Positions 21,120 through 35,107 of a DNA stretch of 64,000 bases are shown here, in pieces. Source of the stretch: Amaranthus tricolor (taxonomy: Eukaryota > Streptophyta > Magnoliopsida > Caryophyllales > Amaranthaceae). A program made the translations under genes and the position numbers. A model generated the notes under the pieces. The model was given only the letters and a program-made list of their open reading frames with translations. It was not told where the DNA came from and ran no database searches. The stretch spans positions 4,375,287 to 4,439,286 of the forward strand of contig NC_080053.1 of the NCBI RefSeq assembly GCF_026212465.1, in the 5' to 3' direction. The stretch's first letter is position 1; each line of letters begins with the position of its first letter.

Positions 21120-22670
21120 ATGGCGATTTCTGAGGTAGGTCCAACTTAAAATCCAACAAGCATCTTCTACCTTCATCCTTCAGACCATGCTGGCATAAAA
21201 CTCGTTTCAACACCTTTTGATGGTTCAGGATATGCCGATTAGAAGAGATCTATGATAATAGGTCTTATTGCTAAAAATAAGTTGTGTTTTGTTGATGGTT
21301 CCGTTCCTAAACCTTCTTCTAATTCAACTAATTCAAAGTCTTGGGAGAGGTGTAATAATATGGTCATCGGATGGATTATTGCTTCTCTTGATAGAGTCAT
21401 TGCTAAGAGCATCATGTATTATAACAATGCACATGAAATATGGCATGATCTAGAGGAAAGGTTTTGCTAATTCATCTTCTGCATAATTATACAGTTTGCA
21501 AGAAGAACTTGCAAATCTCACACAAACCTCAACCATGACAGTGGCTGATTACTTCCCACGCGTGAAGTCTCTTTAGGATGAGATTGATCATTTGGATCTT
21601 GTACCAATCTGCACTTGTAATGACTGCTCATGTACTCTCACTAAAAATTTCTTAAAGAGTCAACAGGATCAAAGACTTATTCACTTTTTTATGAGACTTG
21701 ATGATCAATTTCATCAAGCTAGAACAAATATTCTTATAATGAAGGAACTACCTACTATACAGGTTGCTAATAGAATTTTGGTTCAGGAGGAAAGGCACAA
21801 AGATATATTTAAACTTATCTTTGCAGGTAGTGAGAATATGGCGTTTGTTGCTGATAAAAGGAAGAGTCATGATCAAAACAGAAGCAATGAAAGGAACCAT
21901 AATTATAAGAGATAGAATGGAGGAACCAAAAGAAACAACAACTATTTTTGTGATCACTGCAAGATTCGAGGTCATTCCATTCAATGATGTTTCAAAATAC
22001 ATGGATGTCCTGATTCCAAAGGCAAGAAAATCGCTGCTAATGTTCATGGTGAACTCTCTGACACCAGTACGAATATTGGTGGTACAGGATTGACTTTAGA
22101 GCAATTGAACAATCTAATGGCATTACTTAACAACAATGCAGCAGCAACGGAACACAAAGAAAATGCTACTGAAGATGATTCTAATCTCATTACATGTGGT
22201 AACCTAGCTGACTAGCAGGTACTCTATGTCACACAACTGGATTATTGATAGTGGTGCTACTGATCACATGTGCAACACTATTAATTTGTTTACAAATATC
22301 AACAAAAGTTGATAGTAGTTTGCTTGAAGTTACAATTCTGATGGTGGAAGACTAAAAGTCACCAAATTTGGTGATATCTAGTTTAATGACAGAATTACTC
22401 TCAGAGATGTGCTTTTTATTCCTAGCGTTTGATTCAATCTTTTATCAGTACATAAATTATGTTCTGATAATGCTGTTTCTCTCACATTCTCACCATTTGA
22501 ATGTTGGTTCCAGGACCCTTCCAAGAAAGAGAACTCACCTCATGGTAGAATGAAGTATGGACTCCATTGCTTTGGAGTTTTCAATAAAGTCGATAAAGAA
22601 CAAGTCACTATCACAGCAAACCATAGCTTTCTTAATCACACTACTATCCTTGCTATGATTAAAGAAATTT
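21120..22670 (+). pseudogene. Ty1/copia gag and protease start, decayed
   Basis: The frame opening MAISEVGPT is followed by YLHPSDHAGIKLVSTPFDG and RSMIIGLIAKNKLCFVDGS, typical of the copia gag N-terminus. Then come WIIASLDRVIAKSI, EIWHDLEERF, a zinc-knuckle-like HCKIRGHSIQ and a protease motif IDSGATDHMC. At least six stops and frame changes are present. The sequence ends in the gag-pre-integrase region at about 22670, where the CACTA element begins. Confidence 0.85.
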
Positions 22671-22704
22671 AACTTTTACATAAAAAACGTATTTGCTGCT
22701 TATC

Positions 22705-22950
22705 ATTTGCTGCGGTTTTTGCATATACGCAGCAATAAATAGGAAAAAGAATAAGAAAAAAAAAGCATTAATTGCTGCGGTTCTAGGCCTCGACCGCAGC
22801 AAATACTCAGTAGCACACTCAAATGCTGCGGTTGATTGTGTGCCCGCAGCAAATAACACACTCAAATGCTGCGGTTGATGGTGTGCCCGCAGCAAATAGT
22901 CCATGAAGAATTTTAACTGCTGCGGTTGTGGGCTATGACCGGAGCAATTA
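22705..22950. repeat. CACTA subterminal palindromes (five hairpins)
   Basis: TGCTGCGG paired with CCGCAGCA or a close variant, at about 22707-22735, 22771-22803, 22823-22854, 22866-22896 and 22918-22949. Such motifs are the transposase-binding subterminal repeats of CACTA elements. Confidence 0.8.
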
Positions 22951-22995
22951 AGTGTATTAAAATGGCGCCTTTTAAATTTTAACGTTTATATTTTC

Positions 22996-23970
22996 ATGAG
23001 AAACCCTTCAGTTTCCTTATACCACACGCACAAACGAACACATACTATTTTCCTTCTTCTTCGTTCCATTCCAGACTTCAAACTTCAATACTGTTCTTGT
23101 TCATTATCAAACTTCAAACTTCGAATTTTCGTAAACTTCGAACACATACAGTACAACGGTTTTCTTCTACTGTTCTTGTCCATCATCATTCTTCAATACC
23201 GTTCTTGTTCATTATCAAATTAAACTTCAAACTTCGAATTTGCATAAACTTCGAACACATACAGTACAGCGGTTTTCTTCTACTGTTCTTGTTCATCATC
23301 ATTCTTCAAAACCGTAACGTTTGAAACCAAAGGCATTTTTGGTCTTGTTCATCTTCAAAACTCACGAATTAAGGTATTATTTCTCTTTTTAATTTCAATA
23401 CATACGAAAAACCTTTAAAATGTGGTTTGTTAAATTACTGCATATGAATTATAGGGTATTATTATATTTCTCTTTTTAATGTGGTTTGCAAGTTCAATAT
23501 AATACATTTGAAAATTAGTGCTAATTTTTTTTCTTTGTAGATTATTACATAACCCACAAAATCAAGGTAATTTCTATTTGTTTTGTAAATTTGCAAGTTT
23601 ATATTTTTATTGTTTCACTTGTAATTTAGTAATTTAGTTAAAATTGTGGTTTGTTAATTAATTATTTGCATATTTAGTAATTATTTGTGAATGTGGTTTG
23701 TGTGGTTTGTTAATTATTTGCATATTTCATTAGAAATGTGGTTTGTTGTTATACTTGTCTTTAATTATTAGAATTAGAATACTTATATTTCTAATGTTAA
23801 ATGATTTAATTTTGTTATTTATATTTTGAATGTTATAATTCTAAGGTTATACAATGTTAATTATTCAAAGTATATTTTTTTAGGGTTAAATATGTTTGTT
23901 AGAAATAAGTATATATGTTTAAAAGTTTTGTATTATTTTTGTTTTGAATCAATTAATCACACTAATTAGG
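22996..23970 (+). other. CACTA 5' leader with a 113-bp tandem duplication
   Basis: Pyrimidine-rich leader ahead of the transposase gene. ACTTCAAACTTCGAATTT begins two copies at 23111 and 23224, each containing CATACAGTACA and GTTTTCTTCTACTGTTCTTG. The rest is AT-rich and may include a leader intron. Confidence 0.55.
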
Positions 23971-26900
23971 ATGACAAAAGATCGTTCTTGGATGTATGGA
24001 AGCATTGAATCGTCGGAATTTATTAATGGCGTATTAGAATTTTGTAGTATTGCGGTTGAACATCAAGTTAGGACGGGGGAGTTGGTTTTTATTGCCCATG
24101 TGTCAGTTGTGGCAATGTATCAAAGGTAGATAGTGTTGATATCCTTAGGGAGCACATACTTCGACGTGGGTTTAGGCCTCAATATCATGTTTGGGTTTGG
24201 CATGGTGAGGAGGAAGTTTACAAAGAGAAAAGTGTTGTTGAGGACGTCAATAATGTGGCTGATGTCAATGAGGATGTAGTAGATCATGTTGATGGGTATG
24301 AGACAGATGAAGAGAATGTCGATGAGGATGTGTATCGTGTTGATGAGATGATGGAGGGAGTCGAGGATGAGTTAGGAAAACTTCCTCGTGTTTTTGACTT
24401 GTTGACAGAGGCTTCTCAAAAAGCTTTGTACCCTGGACGTACAAAGTTCACCAAACTAACAGCAGTGTTGACAATTTTCAACATTAAGTCATAGTTCAAT
24501 TGGAGTGACCCTAGTTTCAAAATGTTATTAGAAGCGTTAGGTGAAATGCTTCCTGAGGGAAATGAACTTTCAAAGTCGACATATTATGCCAAAAAGCTCA
24601 TGTGTCCTTTCAACTTAGAGTACCAGAAGATTCATGCGTGTTCGAATGATTGTGTGTTGTATCGGAATGAAAACGAGAACCTAGACGAGTGTCCTAGGTG
24701 TGGGTTATCGTGCTACAAGTGTAAAGGGGCTGGGGATGCTAAAGGGCCCCCAGCTAAGGTATTGTGGTATCTTCAAATAATACCTAGATTCAAGCACTTG
24801 TTTTTTATAAAGAAAGATGCGTTAAATTTGAGGTGGCATGCAGATAGGGTGAAGAAAGGTCACTTGCTCACACATCCATCTGATTCTCCGGAGTGGAAGA
24901 GTATTGATAGGTTGCATAAGACTTTTGGGGATGAGGTTTGTAATTTAAGGCTCGGACTGTGTACGGATGGAATGAACCCATTCGGTAATCTTAGTTCTCA
25001 ACATAGTACTTGGCCGGTACTTTTAGTGATCTATAATTTGCCACCTTGGTTGTGTATGAAGCGTAAGTACATTATGCTTTCGCTTCTTATCTCGGGTCCT
25101 AAACAACCTGGCAATGACATAGATGTATATCTTGCACCTCTCGTTCAGGATTTGAGAAATATGTGGGATAAAGGCGTTTCAGTGTTTGATGCATATGCTA
25201 ATGAGGAGTTCACCTTGCGTGCAATGCTTTTATGCACCATTAATGATTTTCCGACATATGGCAAATTATCGGGGTATAAGAACAAAGAGAAGAAAGCATG
25301 CCCAATATGTATTGATGACGTGGAATCCATGTGGATTCCTAAGTGCAAACACGTATTCATGCACCATCAGAAGTTCCTCCGACGAGACCACCCATATCGT
25401 AAGAAGAAGAAGCTGTTCAACGGGGAGGTTGAGGACCGTGTAGCTAGTCGACCGTTAACCGGTTATGAGGCTTATGAACATATTAAGGGAGTTGAGACTG
25501 TATTTGGTAAAACAGGGCAAGTGCAAGGGGGTGAAGACCGATTATGGAAAAAAGAATCAATCTTTTGGAAGCTTCCATGTTGGAGAGATCTACAGGTTAG
25601 GCATTGTCTTGACGTTATGCACGTAAAGAAAAATGTATGCGATGCCATACTCGGGACTCTTATGAACATTCCGGGTAAGACAAAGGATGTTAGGGCCGTG
25701 CGAGATTGGTTTGAATGTAATGGTCTTCGTCTAGAGTTGTGGGCACATGTTAAGGTGAGTAAGAAAAGAAATAGAGCTGATGAAGTTGGTGGCAGTAAGA
25801 AGAAGATGAGCAATGACAAAGTTTATTTGCCTCCAGCTTGCTACACATTGTCCAAAGCAGAGAAACGGACATTTTGTGAGTGTTTCTATGGCATTAAGGT
25901 TCTGTCTGGGTACTCATCCAACATGAAGAGATTTGTGAGCCTAAATGGTAAGCTGAAGTTGGGAAGCATGAAATCTCACGATTGCCATGTAATGATGGAA
26001 GTGTTCTTACCAATTGCAATCCGTGGAATACTGCCAAAACATGTGAGATATGCTATTACCGAGCTATGTTCGTTCTTCAACACAATTTGTAGTAAAGTTC
26101 TTGATCCCTTTAAACTTGATGCACTTCAACTCGACGTGATTGTAACTTTATGCAAGTTTGAGATGTATTTTCCACCTTCTTTCTTTGACATAATGGTCCA
26201 TCTTATTGTCCATCTCGTTCGTGAGATCAAGCTTTTGGGCCCAGTTTTTTTAAGGTGGTGTTATCCTTTTGAAAGACACATGGGTGTTTTACAAAACAAG
26301 GTGAGGAATCCAGCACAACCCGAGGGGAATATGATTCAAGGCACTGTGAGCGATGAGATTAGTAACTTTATAGCCGAGTATTTGGCCATGACAAAGCCTA
26401 TTGGACTTCCCACCTCTAGACATGAAGGAAGGCTTGAGGGAAAAGGAACAATTGGCTCAAAATCGGTCACACCTCCTCGAGACAGCCTTCTACAAGCACA
26501 CTTGTATGTGTTGCATCATATTCCGGAAGTTCATCCTTTTTTGAGTGAGCATCTTGATATATTGCGCGCAAAATATCCTTCTAAAGGGGATAGGGCATTG
26601 ATGCAGTTGTATAACAAGACGTTTATTAATTGGTTTCATAATCGAGTAATATGCGAAGAACTCAAGGGTGTATCCGAAATTGTTAAGTCATTAGCTTTTG
26701 GTCCGCGTGATGATGCCAACAAATATGAGGGTTACGATGTCAATGGGTTCACATTTTGGACTGAGGGTCAAGACAAGAAGTCATCTTATCTACAGAATAA
26801 TAGGATTTCTATTTTTGCGTCATCTACATTTTATGTGAGTGCCAAGGATCAAGCGCCGGTTGATGCTAAATTGGTATACTACGGGCGGGTACATGAAATA

Positions 26901-27289
26901 TGGGAGTTTGACTACTCTACTTTCAATATTGGTCTTTTCAAATGTAAGTGGGTAGATAATAATCGACAATGCATAAAAAATGACGACCCTTGTGGATTCA
27001 CTCTTGTAGACTTAGCTCGTTTGCGTGATAGTGAGGAGTCATTATACTAGCCACACAAGCCAAGCAAGTATTCTACATTGTAGACCCGTCTGATAAAAAA
27101 TGGTTTATTGTTGTACCGGAAAAAAGAAGCATCCTTGGTATAGGTGATGTTGAGGATGAGAAAGAATATGAAGCTTTTGAAGACTCCCCTCCCTTTATCA
27201 ATCCAAAATCAGTGGATCAAGATGATGTAGATTATGTAGATATTGGTTATATGCGTGTAGATCACACGGAAGGAATACATTTGAATTAA
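23971..27289 (+). pseudogene. CACTA tnp2-type transposase, broken
   Basis: Domain order is that of plant TNPD/tnp2 transposases. The N-terminal transposase-associated domain reads MTKDRSWMYG and, in another frame, FYCPCVSCGN. An acidic linker follows. The tnp2 core (open 24522-27050) includes CPFNLEYQKIHACSNDCVLY, ECPRCG, LRWHADR and LDVMHVKKNVCDAILGTLM. Then come the DUF4218-like segment (HVRYAITELCSFFNTICSKV, PFERHMGVLQNKVRNPAQPE) and the C-terminal DUF4216-like segment (YYGRVHEIWEFDY). Defects are a frameshift near 24080, a TAG at about 24492 and a frameshift near 27044; after that the frame resumes to VDHTEGIHLN and a stop at 27287-27289. It would cut and paste CACTA ends, but cannot make a full protein as it stands. 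Confidence 0.92.
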
Positions 27290-27299
27290 GTGATTCACA

Positions 27300-27470
27300 A
27301 GGTATGAATTTAAAGCTTTTTAAAGTTTTTTTTGAACTTGGTTTGTTTTGCATGAAACTTTACACAGAACACTATTTGTTATATATTATTGTGTTGAAAG
27401 TATTAGAAATGTAAATCATAGTTATATTCTTAATATAACTTAGCTTATGTTCTAATATATTTCTATTCAT
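27300..27470. repeat. Single copy of the 169-bp repeat
   Basis: GAACTTGGTTTGTTTTGCATGAAAC, ACACTATTTGTTATATATTATTGTGTTGAA and ATCATAGTTATAT match the unit arrayed at 30530-30960 and, inverted, at 31250-32625. It lies between the two CACTA genes. Confidence 0.8.
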
Positions 27471-27493
27471 ACTCTTTCAGGTACTGATATACA

Positions 27494-30520
<3,027 letters not shown>

Positions 30521-30529
30521 AAGGTACAC

Positions 30530-30945
30530 AAATTCGATTTTATGCGTTTTTAAGCGTTTTTGTCAATTTGCGCGTAAAGTTGCTCAAACTTGGTTTGTTA
30601 TGCACGAAACTTGGCACACAACACTATTAACTATATATTATTGTGTTGAAGTGGTTAGAATTGAAAATCATAGTCATATGCTAGAAATTACGTGTTAAGT
30701 TGCGATTTTATGCGTTTTAAAGCTTTTTTGGCACTTTTGCGCATAAAGTTGCTCAAACTTGGTTTGTTTTGCACGAAACTTGGCACACAACACTATTTGG
30801 TATATATTATTGTGTTGAAGTGGTTAGAATTGAAAATCATAGTCATATGCTAGAAATTACTTGTTAAGTTGCGATTTTATGCGTTTTTAAGCGTTTTTAT
30901 CACTTTTGCGCATAAAGTAGCTCAAACTTGGTATGTTTTGCACGA
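30530..30945. repeat. 169-bp tandem repeat, forward, about 2.5 units
   Basis: CGCGTAAAGT or CGCATAAAGT marks equivalent points at 30571, 30740 and 30909, a spacing of 169 bp. Each unit carries CTCAAACTTGGTTTGTT, CACACAACACTATT and TATATATTATTGTGTTGAAG. It sits just after the splice donor of the WTAIK exon. Confidence 0.92.
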
Positions 30946-31223
30946 CCACCTTGTTCTTCAATTTACGCATTTCCTCTTTACTCAAAGTGCGTGTTTTTCT
31001 TGGAGTGTCGTATAAAACCTAAATATTATATGAAGTAATTAAAAAAGATTATATAATACTACATTAAGATTTTACATAATATTAAATATATAATAATATA
31101 ATTTAAGAACTTAACATATATACATACTGCATCAATATTTTCGACTCCAACATTCTTCACGGCTTGTTAGAGATTGTCCATAAATTTGAGAGTACAATCA
31201 ATACCATTATCTTGTCGAAAGTA
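30945..31223 (-). pseudogene. Last two exons of the Ulp1-like region, inverted CACTA copy
   Basis: On the minus strand, exon 31128-31223 reads RQDNGIDCTLKFMDNL (with one stop after it), containing the Gln and catalytic Cys expected in Ulp1-type peptidases. It is followed by a GT donor at 31127, an intron, and exon 30945-31018 reading LYDTPRKTRTLSKEEMRK. These exons complete the peptidase whose earlier exons are seen only in the forward copy. Confidence 0.7.
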
Positions 31224-31249
31224 CTAAGAGATAATAGATGTTAATGCCA

Positions 31250-32625
31250 AAAAAAACTGCTAAAACCTTAAAAAAGCAACTTAGCATGTAATTTCAAGTT
31301 ATGACTATTGTTTTCAATTCTAACCATTTCAACACAACAATATACACCAAATAGTGTTTTGTGCCAAGTTTCATGCCAAACAAACCAAATTTTAACTACT
31401 TTATGCGAGAAAGTGCCAAAAACGCTTAAAAAACATTAAAAATGCAACTTAGCACGTAATTTCAAGCATATGACTATTGTTTTCAATTCTAACTATTTCA
31501 ACACAATAATATACACCAAATAGTGTGGTGTTCCTAGTTTCATGCCAAACAAACCAAATTTGAAATACTTTATGCGAGAAAGTGTCAAAAACGCTTAAAA
31601 AACCTTAAAAACGCAACTTAGCAGGTAATTTCAAGCATATAACTATTGTTTTTAATTCTAACCATTTAAACAAATTAGTATATATCAAATAGTGTTGTGT
31701 GCCAAGTTTCATGTCAAATTAACCAAGTTTGACTTACTTTATGCGAGAAAATGCCAAAAAAGCTTTAATAACCTTAAAAACGCCACTTAGCACGTAATTT
31801 CAAGGATATGACTATTTTTTTCAATTATAACCATTTCAAAAGAATAATATATACCAAATAGTGTTGTGTGCCAAGTTTCATACCAAACAAACCAAGTTTG
31901 AACTACTTTATGCGAGAAAGTGTCAAAAACACTTTAAAAACATTAAAAACGCAACTTAGCACATAATTTCAAGCATATGACTATTGTTTTCAATTCTAAC
32001 CATTTCAACACAATAATATATACCAAATAGTGTTGTGTGCGAAGTTTCATCGCAAAAAAGTCAAATTTAAACTACTTTATGCGAGAAAGTGCCAAAAACG
32101 CTTATCAAACATTAAAAACGAAAGTTAGCACGTAATTTCAAGCATATGACTTTTGTTTTCAATTCTAACCATTTCAACACAATAATATATACCAAATAGT
32201 GTTGTGTACCAAGTTTCATGCAAACAAACCAAGTTTGAACTACTTTATGCGAGAAAGTGCCAAAAAAGTTTTAAAAAACCTTAAAAACGCAACTTAGCAC
32301 TTAATTTCAAGCATATGACAATTGTTTTCAATTATCACCATTTCAACACTATAGTATTCCAAATTGTGTTGTGTGCCAAGTTTCACGCCAAATAAACCGA
32401 GTTTGAACTACTTTATGCAAAAAAGTGCCTAAAATGCTTTAAAAATCGTAAAAAATCAACTTAGCACGTAATTTAAAGCATATGACTATTGTTTTCAATT
32501 CTAATCATTTCAACACTATAATATATGCAAAATAGTTTTGTGTGCCAAGTTTCATGCAAAAACAATCAAGTTTGAACTATTTTATGCGAGAAAGTGCCAA
32601 AAAAGCAGAAATACTTCATACCTGG
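31250..32625. repeat. 169-bp tandem repeat, inverted, eight units
   Basis: TTATGCGAGA or a one-base variant marks equivalent points at 31401, 31570, 31739, 31908, 32077, 32245, 32413 and 32582, giving spacings of 169, 169, 169, 169, 168, 168 and 169. The unit is the reverse complement of the one at 30530-30945. Several percent divergence between units suggests amplification is not very recent. Confidence 0.95.
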
Positions 32626-32633
32626 TGAATCAT

Positions 32634-34385
32634 TTAACTCAAATGTATTCCTTCTGTGTGATCTACACGCGTATAACCAACATCTACATCATCTTCATCC
32701 ACGGATTTTGGATTGATAAAGGGCGAGGAGTCTTCAAAAGCATCATATTCTTCCTCATCCTCAACATCAACTATACCAAGGATACTTCTTTTTCCCGGTA
32801 CAACAATAAACCATTTTTAATCAGATTGGTCTACAATGTAGAATACCTTCTTGGCTTATGTGGCTAGTATCAATGGCTCCTCATTATCACGCAAACGAGT
32901 TAAGTCTACAAGAGTTAATCCACAAGGGTCATCATTTTTTATGCATCGTCGATTACTATCTACCTACTTGCATTTGATTAGACCAATAGTTAAACTAGAG
33001 TAGTCAAGCGTCCATATTTCATGTACCCGCCCGTAGTATACTAATATAGCATCAACCGACGATTGATCCTTGGCACTCACGTAAATGTAGATGACGCCAA
33101 AATAGAAACCCTACTATTCTACAGATAACACGACTTCTTATCTTGACACTCAGTCCAAAATGTGAACACATTAATATCGTAATCCTCATATTTGTTGACA
33201 TCTTCACGAGGACCAAAGCTAACCACTTAATAGTTTCAGATACACCCTTGAGTTCTTCACATATTACTCAATTGTGAAACCAATTAATAAACGTCTTATT
33301 ATGCAACTACATCAATACCCTATCCCTTTTAGGAGGATATTTAGCATGCAATATATCAAAATGCTCATTCAAAAAAGGCTGGATTTTTGGAATATGATGC
33401 AACACATACAAGTGTGCTTGTAGAAGACTGTCTCGAGGGGATGTGATTGATGTGGAGCCAATTTTTCCTTTTCCCTCAAGCCTTCGTTCATGTCGGGAGG
33501 TGGGAAGTCCAATAGGATTTGCCATGGCCATATACTCGGCTATGAAGTTACCAATCTCATCGCTCATAGTGCCTTGAATCATACTCCCCTCGGGTTGCGC
33601 TGGATTTCTCACTTTGTTTCTTAGAACTCCCACGTGCCTTTCAAAAGAATAACACCACCTTAAAAAACCTGGGCTCAAAAGCTTGATTTAATGAATGAGA
33701 TGGAAAATAAGATGAACCATTATGTCAAAAAAAGGTGGAAAATACATCTCAAAGTTGCATAAAGTTACAATCACGTCGACTTGAAGAGCATTAAGTTTAA
33801 AGGGATCAAGAACTTTACTACAAATTGTGTTGAAGAATGAACATAGCTCGGTAATAGCATATCTCACATGTTTTGGCAGTATTCCACGGATTGCAATTGG
33901 TAAGAACACTTACATCATTCTATGGCAATCGTGAGATTTCATGCTTCCCAACTTGAACTCACCATTTAGGGTCACAAATCTCTTCATGTTGGATGAGTAC
34001 CCAGACGGAACCTTAATGCCATACAAAGACTCACAAAATGCCCGCTTCTCTGCTTTGGACAATGTGTAGCAAGCTGGAGGCAAATAAACTTTGTCATTAC
34101 TTATCTTCTTCTTACTGTCATTTCCCTTATTACTACCACCAACTTCATCAGCTCTATTTCTTTTCTTACTCACCTTAACCTATGGCCACCACTTCGGACG
34201 AATACCCTTACAATAAGCTCGCACAACCTTAAAACCCTTTGTCTTACCCCGAATGTTCATGAGCTCTTCGAGTATGGCATCACATACATTTTTTTATATG
34301 CATAACGTTAAGACAATGCGTAACCTGTAGATCTCTCCAATATGGAAGCTTCCACAAGATTGATTCTTTTTTCCATAGTTGTTCT
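32634..34385 (-). pseudogene. CACTA tnp2-type transposase fragment, inverted copy
   Basis: Starts inside the tnp2 core near the WKLPYWRDLQ-like block and runs through the DUF4218-like segment (HVRYAITELCSFFNTICSKV at 33688-33909, ERHVGVLRNKVRNPAQPEG at 33307-33678) and the DUF4216-like segment. It ends VDHTEGIHLS and a stop at 32634-32636. Several frameshifts and stops are present. It is close in sequence to the forward copy but independent in its mutations: it still reads DNEEPLILAT where the forward copy is frameshifted. Confidence 0.88.
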
Positions 34386-34640
34386 TTTTGATTAGTGCAT
34401 TTAACAACCCCCCTTTTTCTATCCGACTAATACGCAAGTATAAATACGCATAACCTTGTTTTCCCGTGAACACGACCCGGTTAGTACAACGATCCGTGCA
34501 CTTGCAATAATTCCATCAAGAAGTTTCCATATCATTTGGTCTGAGACATGCTCGTGGATATCTGTTACAAAGTTGGGGTTTCCGTTCGCAAGGATGCACA
34601 TTTAGGGTTTTGTCGGAGGCGGGGAAAGACCTTAGGCTAA
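34386..34640. other. Spacer between CACTA fragment and ORF tail
   Basis: No coding region or element end recognised. Confidence 0.35.
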
Positions 34641-34985
34641 TGGATCTTCATCTGTTTAACTGTTTCATGGAAAAGTTGCATTTTTGCTGATACAGGGGTC
34701 TCCTCATGGGCTCCTGGTGCTTCTTTAGTCAATGTCGTGGAAAGAAAGAGGAAGAAATACACGGCAAATTATGAAGAGAATGGCTATAAATTCATCCCAT
34801 TTGCTTTCTCCACTTTCGGAAGTTAGGTGAAGACGCGCTTGACTTGTTATCAAGGGTTTCATCATTTTCTTCAAGTAACTCAAGTAATACAAAATCTAAG
34901 CCCTATATCTTTCATAGCCTAACTTTTTGTATTCAAAAGGGCATGGGTGCTTAGCTTGTTGCTTGGCTTCCTACTAACTTCTTGT
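34641..34985 (+). pseudogene. C-terminal tail of an unassigned repeat-borne ORF
   Basis: Reads FADTGVSSWAPGASLVNVVE and KYTANYEENGYKFIPFAFST. After a one-base shift it continues LGEDALDLLSRVSSF, then FCIQKGMGA, a stop in place of Gln, and LVAWLPTNFL before the final stop. It looks like a real protein end with conserved-looking blocks. I associate such tails with repetitive plant reverse-transcriptase-like ORFs but cannot name the family. Confidence 0.5.
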
Positions 34986-35045
34986 AGAGTTTTTTTTTTT
35001 ATGAAAGGAATCACCCTCCAAAATATATAAATAAAAAATAAATAA

Positions 35046-35054
35046 ATAAATAAC

Positions 35055-35105
<51 letters not shown>
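35046..35105. repeat. (AAT)n microsatellite at the LINE 5' border
   Basis: About 60 bp of AAT, directly abutting the first LINE codons. A second AAT tract follows the LINE poly(A) tail at 38150-38200. Confidence 0.95.

Positions 35106-35107
<2 letters not shown>

Larger units (their letters stand above)
30945..34385 (-). mobile_element. Inverted CACTA copy, internally deleted and 5'-truncated
   Basis: In minus-strand order it has the C-terminal two thirds of tnp2, the VDHTEGIHLS end, eight 169-bp repeats, then the last Ulp1-like exons. The whole TNPA-like region between the two repeat sites of the forward copy is missing. It ends at about 34385 within tnp2. Confidence 0.8.

Noticed and set aside
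31250..32625. CRISPR-like array
   Set aside because: Units are 169 bp with no alternating short repeat and unique spacer, in a plant genome. It is a simple tandem repeat.
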